19,122 nucleotides of DNA from Candidatus Poseidoniales archaeon (GTDB lineage: Archaea > Thermoplasmatota > Poseidoniia > Poseidoniales > Poseidoniaceae): assembly GCA_012959845.1 (NCBI GenBank), contig DUCL01000066.1, forward strand, positions 7,609-26,730, given 5' to 3'. The notes below the pieces were generated by a model. That model searched no databases. It was not told the DNA's origin and worked only from the letters and a program-made list of their open reading frames with translations. The stretch's first letter is position 1. Each line of letters begins with the position of its first letter. Below are positions 7,663 to 15,200 of this stretch, piece by piece. The position numbers and the translations under genes were made by a program.

Positions 7663-9450
7663 TCAAACAGGGTCCGGTAGTGCTGAATTCAGCAATGAAA
7701 CATCAAACTCTGCCCCATTAATAGGCACTTTCAATTCAAATTCATTAGATACAGTAGGATCGATTTCTCCAAAACAACCAACCCATGTTTTTCCAATAAT
7801 AACCTTTGCAGAACGTCCAGCCAACCACGGCCCTTCACCTTCAGGTAGCGGTTCAATAATGTATTCAGTAGCGCCTAAATCTCTCAGCATTGCTTGAATT
7901 CTACCTCTAACAGCAGCAAAACCACCACCTCTTTCAGCCATTAAGAAACCGACTCGGTCATAATTCTTATGATCTCTAACCACAGTCCCCAATTCGTATA
8001 CACCCTGTGGCAATTCATGATGGCGATTACTGGCCAATAAGCGAAATAATCCAGGTAGGATATATTGTCGGAGTAGTGTGTGATCTATGGTTATCGGATT
8101 GGTTATTCTGGTAACCTCTCCACTTTGTTGCCAACGCATCAATTCGAATTGGTCACGGTCATTTGAGAGGGTTAGTGACTGTATCTGCATCAATCCAAGA
8201 CCTTGTAAAGACTGCCTAATTCTTCTTCTAATGTGGCCATCTGTGCGTGGAATCGCAGTCAGTGGCGCCTTTGCAACATCTTGGCCCAAGTATTCATACC
8301 CATGCCCGATTGCGATTTCTTCAACTAAATCCACAGGATGCAGTATGTCAAATCTCCAGCGTGGCATGACAAAATTCAACATTTGTTCTCCAGCAGCAGC
8401 ATCAGCCATACGAATTGGAACTTGTGGAGAATTATCTGGTGCTGGGCTTTGTCCCGAGTAGATGCCACCCATACGATTGATTGAGGAAGAAAGTTCATCA
8501 TCAGAAAAACTACGTCCTAAGAGCCCATTCACTAAGCGTTGTGGAACTGAATGAATAATTCCCTCTCCGTTAGGGATGTTCTCAATTACCCCATCAACTC
8601 CATCGATAATCACAGACTCAATCGTCCCTCCATGTTCGGATAATTGCAGTGCAATCAGCATTAATGAAGCCTCACAAGCACGGCGATCCCAACCGGTAAC
8701 ATCAATGAAAAATTCACTTGTTGAATGGGAGACTGTTGTATGGGCTCCATTGATTATTGGCGGGAAAGAAAGAACATCATCATTTGAATCTAAAATAATT
8801 GGGTATCTGTCCATTCCTTCCATTAGGTGGGCATAATCTATTCCCTTAGGGTGGTTTTGTAATATCTCAGTTATTGTCATTTCATGCTCCATCGCTAGTG
8901 GTGTGAATGAAAAATCGCCATCAACACCCATTACCCTAAATGGAGGTTTTAATTTACTGAGGTCGTGAACTCCAATAGATGCACGTTTCCTTCCACGGCC
9001 CAAAGCGAAGTGCAACTTTTCTTGGTGGTCCATTAGCGCTTGAATGAAGTTCTCCTTTTCTTCTGAAGTAGAGCCATTATCAACACCTCTTACAACAGCG
9101 CCTAAAATTACTGGACGAATAGTCGTAAGTTCGGCATCAACATTCATCTCAATATTTCCTTTGACAACATTCAGATTCGGAGTTGCATTAGTCGCGTGTA
9201 AAAATGGCCTAAGTGCAAATGCTAATGTTTCTCCGGATAATAAGTCCGGTCTATCAGGGAATATTTCAATGTCCAGAACATCATTATCGCATTTGTCAAT
9301 ATCAGTCCCCATTAGAGGTAATTGTTGTGCAAGAACTTCAATATTATGGTCAAGTCCATGTGACTTCATAATAGCGGCCAATAGGCTTTGTTGGACAGAA
9401 ATGGTTGGAATAATATCACCTCGCAAACCAATGCGGTAATGGGCGCTCAT
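7663..9450 (-). CDS. pheT: Phenylalanyl-tRNA synthetase beta subunit, archaeal type
   Basis: Beta chain of the alpha2-beta2 enzyme that charges tRNA-Phe; pheS is not in the window. Numbering is from ATG 9450 (595 residues). DIEIFPDRPDLLSGE (60-74) is the N-terminal signature. The B3/B4 editing region includes RASIGVHDLSKLKPPF (156-171). The B5 domain is followed by the catalytic-like core signature DILHPVDLVEEIAIGHGYEY (368-387). The end holds GCFGEIDP (558-565). The start is uncertain. ATGs at 9489 and 9450 both lie inside the upstream GXGXG gene and add residues not usual for the family. The expected family start (MPTIxV) corresponds to IPTISV, preceded by ATT at 9411. A perfect Shine-Dalgarno, GAGGTGAT (9422-9415), precedes that ATT. 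From 9411 the protein would have 582 residues, an ordinary family length. I list the first plausible ATG; see the finding on the ATT start. Translational coupling to the upstream gene is likely. Confidence 0.93.
   Translation of the reverse strand: MSAHYRIGLRGDIIPTISVQQSLLAAIMKSHGLDHNIEVLAQQLPLMGTDIDKCDNDVLDIEIFPDRPDLLSGETLAFALRPFLHATNATPNLNVVKGNIEMNVDAELTTIRPVILGAVVRGVDNGSTSEEKENFIQALMDHQEKLHFALGRGRKRASIGVHDLSKLKPPFRVMGVDGDFSFTPLAMEHEMTITEILQNHPKGIDYAHLMEGMDRYPIILDSNDDVLSFPPIINGAHTTVSHSTSEFFIDVTGWDRRACEASLMLIALQLSEHGGTIESVIIDGVDGVIENIPNGEGIIHSVPQRLVNGLLGRSFSDDELSSSINRMGGIYSGQSPAPDNSPQVPIRMADAAAGEQMLNFVMPRWRFDILHPVDLVEEIAIGHGYEYLGQDVAKAPLTAIPRTDGHIRRRIRQSLQGLGLMQIQSLTLSNDRDQFELMRWQQSGEVTRITNPITIDHTLLRQYILPGLFRLLASNRHHELPQGVYELGTVVRDHKNYDRVGFLMAERGGGFAAVRGRIQAMLRDLGATEYIIEPLPEGEGPWLAGRSAKVIIGKTWVGCFGEIDPTVSNEFELKVPINGAEFDVSLLNSALPDPV
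9415..9422 (-). promoter_or_regulatory. Strong Shine-Dalgarno overlapping the upstream stop codon
   Basis: The minus strand reads GAGGTGAT, a full match to the anti-Shine-Dalgarno end of archaeal 16S rRNA (AUCACCUC). It contains the TGA stop of the GXGXG gene (9418-9416). Seven bases separate its GG core from the ATT codon at 9411 that opens IPTISV of PheT. Elsewhere in the window, GGTGAT directly precedes ATG ATG of the permease gene (18772), so this spacing is used locally. The site argues for termination-reinitiation at or next to 9411 rather than at the upstream ATGs. Confidence 0.6.
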
Positions 9451-10996
9451 ATCCGACCAATCGCAATCCACTAACCGCAGCAGTTTCATGGTCTAGTGCA
9501 CGTAGATTGGCTCGTTTTAACTCGTCAATAGACGAAAGTCCAAGGCGACGAAGAATGGCAGTTAAATCAGTATTTATACTACTCAACCAGTTGGCCAAAT
9601 CCATTGCTTCCACCATTGGTACTTCACAGCAAATAACAGAAATTCCACTGGCTTTTAATATTGCCAAATCATGGCCGTCAGCAGAAAACCCTAGGAGTAT
9701 TCCCGCCTGTGTGGCAGTTCCTTCAAGATGACTTTTACTAGAACGTCCAATCAATGGTAATGCAGCTGCTTCTGGTAGGCCCGAACCATCTTCAACTCTA
9801 GTTACTGCTAGGTCAACATTATGATGCGAACTTCGTACATGTAGAGATTGAATCCTTCCTAGTCCTTGAATAAAAATCACTGGGACTGAATATCCAGCAA
9901 GATATGTTGTGGCGACGAGCATTCCATCGATTTCTTCTGAAATCATTGCTGGCAAATCATCAAGGTCAAAAGCAATTCCACCAACATTTGAAAGCAATTG
10001 CGGCATATCTGGCAGATTCTCCGAATTTATCAATACAAAGTCGATAGGTCGAGGCGAATTAAGAGTAATGAAAGGTTGCTGTGAGAGGATGTTCGATGCG
10101 ATAGCATCTTCATTTTTGTCAATGAATAAATCCTTGCCGTCTGGCACTATTGGAAGCATAGGAAGTGGTAATGCAGAAGGCGTGTTTGCTCCTTTTCTCT
10201 CAGCAATAAGTGCGATTGTATCACTTACGGAATAATCTGCCAGTTGATGTTCATCTGAGGGAACCAATCCTATACCAGTTAAGTCGCCACTTGAAGTAAC
10301 ATCACCCCGACCTTCAACATTTAATGCAGGGCTTGGTGTCAAACAAACCGCATCTTTCGGTATTTCTAAATCTGCTTCACCTAGTAGTATGTTAATTTCT
10401 TTCACTTCTTTAGCACTCAATGGTCTAAGTGACACTCCGGATGGTGGAGTAGGGCATCTTCCATTGATTACAATACGTCCACCGGTCATTCCAGAACCTG
10501 GTTCACTACCAACGTCACCGTGAACAACAATTAATCCCTCAGACATACCTCCACCGATTCTTGCACCGGTAGAACCGCGGATTACAATTAATCCACCAGT
10601 CATTTTTGCTCCAGCATCATTTCCAACACCATCAAGAATTGTTATTCTTCCTTTCCTCATTGCATATCCAGCATGATTTCCTGCCATTCTTTCACATAGG
10701 ATTGTGTTTCCATTATTTGCAGCGCCTAAGAATGCTCCCGTATCTCCTTGAATCGTAAAGGAACCACCTTGTCCATATGGTGCAATCCATGAACCAAAAA
10801 CCCCAAGCCCCCTCATTCTGGAACCTTTTGGTAAGGCAGGACATAAACCAAGTTCACCATCTTTAGGGACCTTATCCCCTGCAGGGTTCCAGCCGATGCG
10901 AAGAATTGCATTTTGTTCAGCGGCGGCAAGTAATTTTGGTCCCAGTTTATTATTGATGTTGATTGACTTCTCAACTACTTCAAAACTATCCGCCAT
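9416..10996 (-). CDS. GXGXG-domain protein related to glutamate synthase, with divergent C-terminal half
   Basis: Encodes 526 residues from ATG 10996. Residues about 60-180 form a right-handed beta-helix of GXGXG type, with repeats such as MTGGLIVIRGSTGARIGGGM, SEGLIVVHGDVGSEPGSGMT and GGRIVINGRC. This is the fold of the glutamate synthase large-subunit C-terminal domain and of FwdC/FmdC. The second half (about 240-526) is not clearly recognised. Its end, ILRRLGLSSIDELKRANL, resembles the tail of the FMN-binding glutamate synthase domain. I see neither a CxxCxxxxC Fe-S motif nor an obvious FMN phosphate loop there, and there is no N-terminal glutaminase Cys. It may therefore be a non-catalytic or partner subunit. 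A TTG at 11023, four bases after GGGAGG, is an alternative start adding nine residues. It precedes pheT in one transcription unit and diverges from gap. Confidence 0.75.
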   Translation of the reverse strand: MADSFEVVEKSININNKLGPKLLAAAEQNAILRIGWNPAGDKVPKDGELGLCPALPKGSRMRGLGVFGSWIAPYGQGGSFTIQGDTGAFLGAANNGNTILCERMAGNHAGYAMRKGRITILDGVGNDAGAKMTGGLIVIRGSTGARIGGGMSEGLIVVHGDVGSEPGSGMTGGRIVINGRCPTPPSGVSLRPLSAKEVKEINILLGEADLEIPKDAVCLTPSPALNVEGRGDVTSSGDLTGIGLVPSDEHQLADYSVSDTIALIAERKGANTPSALPLPMLPIVPDGKDLFIDKNEDAIASNILSQQPFITLNSPRPIDFVLINSENLPDMPQLLSNVGGIAFDLDDLPAMISEEIDGMLVATTYLAGYSVPVIFIQGLGRIQSLHVRSSHHNVDLAVTRVEDGSGLPEAAALPLIGRSSKSHLEGTATQAGILLGFSADGHDLAILKASGISVICCEVPMVEAMDLANWLSSINTDLTAILRRLGLSSIDELKRANLRALDHETAAVSGLRLVGYERPLPHWFAR

Positions 10997-11027
10997 AACC
11001 TGCGGTGTGCACGACCTGCTCAAATAT

Positions 11028-11042
11028 CCTCCCGTAGGGAGG
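11028..11042. promoter_or_regulatory. Hairpin CCTCCC-GTA-GGGAGG upstream of the GXGXG gene
   Basis: A perfect 6-bp stem with a 3-base loop. Read on the minus strand, GGGAGG is a Shine-Dalgarno-like stretch four bases before a TTG (11023) in frame with the GXGXG gene, and the CCTCCC arm would mask it. A similar hairpin with the same GTA loop on the plus strand lies at 12210-12222. Regulation of translation by folding is inference. Confidence 0.45.
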
Positions 11043-11044
11043 GA

Positions 11045-11101
11045 GCCTCAAATACGGGTTTCAGGGCTATTTTTTGAAACTCAGGAGGTATTTAGCCTCA
11101 A
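11045..11101. repeat. Symmetric elements in the gap between the GXGXG gene and gap
   Basis: The 145-base gap holds two nested inverted pairs: AAATAC (11050-11055) with GTATTT (11088-11093), and GTTTCA (11058-11063) with TGAAAC (11075-11080). It also holds a direct repeat, GCCTCAA, at 11045-11051 and 11095-11101, exactly 50 bases apart. The inner loop carries a T run that reads as AAAAAATA on the minus strand and could be the TATA box of the minus gene. Operator sites for a regulator of the divergent pair are possible. Short AT-rich palindromes also arise by chance. Confidence 0.35.
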
Positions 11102-11126
11102 CAAATGAAATTTATGCAAGCGGATT

Positions 11127-11135
11127 GTTTATTGA
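11127..11135 (+). promoter_or_regulatory. Possible TATA-like element for gap
   Basis: GTTTATTGA is centred about 38 bases before the gap start codon. It would give a start of transcription near 11157 and a leader of about 12 bases. The leader ends in GGGAACACT before the ATG. Another AT stretch, AAATTTATG at 11108-11116, is an alternative. Weak evidence. Confidence 0.25.
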
Positions 11136-11168
11136 GGGGGCGCATAGGCAAAGCAAATAGGGAACACT

Positions 11169-12206
11169 ATGGCAATCAAGGTGGCAATAAACGGATATGG
11201 TACCATCGGTAAGCGTGTTGCAGATGCAGTTGACGCTCAAAATGATATGGAAATCGTTGGAGTGACGAAGACCCGTCCCGCATTTGGCTGTGATTTAGCC
11301 GTAAGGAAGAACTACCCAATTTATTGCACTTATGATGATGCAGAAAAAATTTCAGCATTTGCAGAATCAGGTTATGAGTGCCATGGGGGATTATCCGATT
11401 TACTTGCAGTTGCAGATATTGTAGTTGATTGCTCTCCGGGCAAGGTCGGTGCTGCAAATAAGGCAAAATATGAGGCTGCTGGGATCAAGTGGATTTTCCA
11501 AGGTGGAGAAAAGCATGCAATGACCGAAAGGTCCTATACTTCCTCAGCAAATCATATGGAGAATGTAAACGTCAATGGAACTCGTGTTGTTTCATGTAAT
11601 ACTACAGGGCTTTCACGCACCTTAGTGCCTCTTTACAATCATTGTGGACAACTAAAGGTTGAATGTACGATGATCAGACGTGCCGCAGACCCAGGAGATT
11701 CAAATAAAGGTCCAATCAATGCGATAAAACCAGTTCTTCAAGTTCCATCTCATCATGGCCCAGATGTGATGACAGTAAAACCTGAAATTGAAATAAATTC
11801 AATGGCTGTTGCAGTACCAACAACGCTAATGCACTGTCACTCAATCGTTGCAACGCTACCAGAGGGACATGGGCTTACAACAAACTCGGTTATTGAGATG
11901 TGGAAAAATTCTCCAAGAATTATTGTGATGAATGGAGCTCAAACTGGAATATCAACAACTGCTGAAGTTATGGAATTTGCTCGTGACATCGGCAGAAAAT
12001 GGGGCGATTTACATGAGATATTTGTCTGGGAAGACGGCGTAAAGTTAGATGGTAATACTCTCTATTATTTCCAAGCCATCCACCAAGAATCTGATGTAAT
12101 TCCTGAGAACGTTGATGCGATTAGAGCCTTGATGGGGACTGAATCAGATTGGAAAGCAAGTGTTGCAAAAACCGATGCAGCGATTTCTCGATATAACAAC
12201 CTTTGA
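11169..12206 (+). CDS. gap: Glyceraldehyde-3-phosphate dehydrogenase, archaeal type II
   Basis: Interconverts glyceraldehyde 3-phosphate and 1,3-bisphosphoglycerate with NAD(P); in archaea it often works mainly toward gluconeogenesis. The 345-residue protein has the usual length of the archaeal family. The Rossmann start KVAINGYGTIGKRVADAV (4-21) binds the cofactor. KTRPAFGCDLAVRKNYPIY (34-52) is typical of the archaeal enzyme. VVDCSPGKVGAANKAKYEAA and FQGGEKHAM follow. The catalytic Cys143 lies in VVSCNTTGLSRTL, and MHCHS (221-225) holds the expected catalytic His. No residue looks broken. The gene sits alone between the divergent GXGXG gene and the subtilase gene. A hairpin starts four bases after its stop codon. 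With ppsA in the same window it supports a working gluconeogenic trunk, although the two are not in one operon. Confidence 0.96.
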   Translation: MAIKVAINGYGTIGKRVADAVDAQNDMEIVGVTKTRPAFGCDLAVRKNYPIYCTYDDAEKISAFAESGYECHGGLSDLLAVADIVVDCSPGKVGAANKAKYEAAGIKWIFQGGEKHAMTERSYTSSANHMENVNVNGTRVVSCNTTGLSRTLVPLYNHCGQLKVECTMIRRAADPGDSNKGPINAIKPVLQVPSHHGPDVMTVKPEIEINSMAVAVPTTLMHCHSIVATLPEGHGLTTNSVIEMWKNSPRIIVMNGAQTGISTTAEVMEFARDIGRKWGDLHEIFVWEDGVKLDGNTLYYFQAIHQESDVIPENVDAIRALMGTESDWKASVAKTDAAISRYNNL

Positions 12207-12209
12207 TTT

Positions 12210-12222
12210 CCTCCGTAGGAGG
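12210..12222. promoter_or_regulatory. Hairpin CCTCC-GTA-GGAGG between gap and the subtilase gene
   Basis: A perfect 5-bp stem with a 3-base loop starts four bases after the gap stop. Its right arm, GGAGG, is a Shine-Dalgarno core followed by ATTAA and a TTG (12228) that opens a ten-codon frame, MKTVKERIQK, ending at 12260. No T run follows, so it does not look like an intrinsic terminator. It closely resembles the hairpin at 11028-11042. Function unknown. Confidence 0.45.
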
Positions 12223-12279
12223 ATTAATTGAAAACAGTCAAGGAGCGCATTCAAAAGTAGTTTGAACTTCGCTATCGCT

Positions 12280-15200
12280 ATGATGTCCTCCCGCAAGGCA
12301 ATATTACTGCTACTATTGTTGTTGGTAACATCGCTCTCACCTGTATTGGCAGATAGTTCGGTAACACACATGGATTCTGAAAATGCAATGACTGATAGTT
12401 CACAATCAACAATTTCACAGCAACAATTTCTGTCCGCTTTGGATGAAGAACAAAAATTGCAATTGGCTGTTGAACATTGGAATCAAATGAGCACACCGAA
12501 AATGATTGAATCAAGTTTCAAACCAACAACGGGATTGCTCAACTTAGCCATTGGTTCATTTGACCCATTAAATGAACAATTACCAACTTTGGATTCCAAT
12601 CTACTGCGCAATAATGACCACATGATTACCGGATTGGCCATTATTCAATTATTTTCTCACGATGGATTAGTTCTTGAATCATTAGTAAGTGATTATGATT
12701 TAACAATTCTTGATTTTATTTCGGATGAAGGTTGGTTAATTCGTCTTCCACAAAGCAGCATCACTCTAGATGATTTACAACAGGATTCTAGAATTCGTTG
12801 GGCGGGAGTTGAACATCCTGCAATGAGAATTTCGCCACAGATTCTAGACAATCCTGAAGCCTCGTCAAAACTCGCAATTATTCCTGCCTCTGATTTGGCA
12901 GTTGCCGGTTTGAGTACTCTTTCCAAGGACCTCGTATCATACGGTGCTGAATCAGCATGGTGTGGAATTGGCATTTGTGAAGTAAATATTGCAAAAGGGA
13001 ATATCGCACTGGTAGTAAAACAAATCGCCTTTGATGGCCGCATTATTTGGCAGGAACCTAGTTATGACCTAGAATTGCATAATGCTGTCGCAGGTGCTGT
13101 TTCCGGTGTTTTGGGTGTGACAAATAATGCAACATTCACTCTCGATGGTACGGGCGAGATGATCGCTATATCAGACACAGGTCTTGATAGAGACCATCCC
13201 GATATTACTGGAAGAGTAATTGGAGTATATACGCAATTTGGACTAGACCCATCACCTGCTGACACAAATACTGGGCATGGAACTCATATCGCACTAACTG
13301 TTGCAGGCGATGGAGTTAGTGATTCATCAGCAAAAGGAATTGCTCCTAATGCAAACATTGTAGTCTATGCGCTTGAGCATGACGCAACTGGTGTTTTCGG
13401 GCGACAAGGCTCAATATATGACATGTTAAAGGATGCTGAACAAATGACTGCAAGAATTGCAGTCAATGCGTGGGGATTGAATGGAAATTACGGACAATAC
13501 ACAGCAGATTCTCGTTCGGCGGATATCCTAGTCGCAGATAAGCCTGCTATGCTACCAGTGTTTTCAGTCGGTGATAGAGGTTCTAACGGTGCAAGCCAAG
13601 TAACTGCTCCTGCAACAGCGAAGAATGTTCTCGCAGTTGGAGTATCAACGACTGGAACCGGTAGTTCGGCAGCAATTGGCAGTGTCGATGTAATTTCGTC
13701 ACAGGGACCTAGTCTTGATGGTAGAATCAAGCCGGATGTAGTCGCACCTGGTATGGAGTTATGCTCAGGCCGTGCAGAAGAAGCAAAATATCCTGCAGGT
13801 AATTCATGCGCAACCGGAGCCCATGGAAATGGTGATTCATTGTATATGTCGCTCTCAGGAACGAGTCAAGCGGCTGCTGTTGCCGGAGGTGTTAGCGCAC
13901 TAACCCGCCAATTTATCCGTGAAGAAATCGGAATTAGCGCTCCATCAGGTGCTCTTGTTAAGGCTGCGGTAATCAATGGTGCAACAGATTTAGGCGTCGC
14001 AGATATTCCTAATTATGCTGAAGGATGGGGGCAAGTAAATCTTGAAGGCACAGTGTTACCTATGGACGGTAGTACGGTATTAGATACATATTTTGACCAA
14101 GGTAGCGAAATAAATCCAGGATATGGGTTGCTATATGCATTCGATTTAGACCCAAGTCATGGAATTGATATTACTTTGGCATGGACTGATGATGCCGGTA
14201 GTGCAAATTCCCCCCAGAGTGAATCACGTCTTGTTAATGACCTTGATTTAGTATTAGTTGACCCTTCAGGCAATGAATGGCTTGGTAATAATTTCAATAA
14301 TGGATTCTCCTATAGCGGCGGACAATCGGACGATCTTAACAATGTTGAGAGGATAAAAATTGCTCCAGGTACTACAACAAATTCAGGCCAATGGTTAGTC
14401 AAAGTAATGCATAGAGGCGGTAATGCTCAATCATTTGGTTTGGTAATGAGTGCAACAGCAACCCCTAGTCCAATGGCAGATTATACAACATTTGATGGCA
14501 GTATTGCAACATCTTCAACAAATCCTCTTAAAAATGATCTAGTAACACTTAGAATTACTTGGAATAACCAAGGCACAATCAATGCAGGTGCAATGCATAT
14601 TATCCTAGAGGATTTGACAACACAAACAATTCTGTATGAATCTGATACTTCTCAATTAGGCCCTGGTGAATTGGCTTCAGTTTCTATTTATCACTCATTT
14701 ACAACTACAGGTGTCCACCAACTAAAATTGAGCCTAGATACCAACGACCAAGTTACTGAAATGAATGATGCAACTTCGGGTATTGATAACAATATTTGGA
14801 TTGAGGATATTGAAGTAATGGCGCTGGGTGTAAGAGTAGTAGCACACAATATTGACGGAACAGTACCTACTACTGCAGAAGATAGAGAAAATTCTGCAAT
14901 GCGTGATTTCGATGTAGGTAATAATACTGGAATTGACATTCCATTGACTATTTTGCACGAAGGTACTGGCAACCAAAGTGTCTCTATTTATGTTACAAAT
15001 GTGCAAATGCCAGACCCACAACGGCCCGATTTATTATTGCCTCCTTCTGACACATGGTCAAAATCGTTATCGGTTATCGGACCATATCCGTTAACGGCAC
15101 AGGGAACTGCTGGCGATAGCATCACTGTCACTCTGCATCTTGAAGACGAGTCTGCAAATTTGGATGATGAAGACGAACCAAGATATGCAAGGTTTGGTGT

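Noticed and set aside
12210..12222. Intrinsic terminator after gap
   Set aside because: The stem is short and no T run follows; archaeal termination usually relies on T-rich stretches. I kept it as a hairpin of unknown role.
12284..12295. A third TCCTCCCG, similar to the hairpin arms, at the subtilase start
   Set aside because: It codes for Ser-Ser-Arg of the signal peptide and has no matching GGAGG arm beside it, so it is not a third copy of the hairpin.
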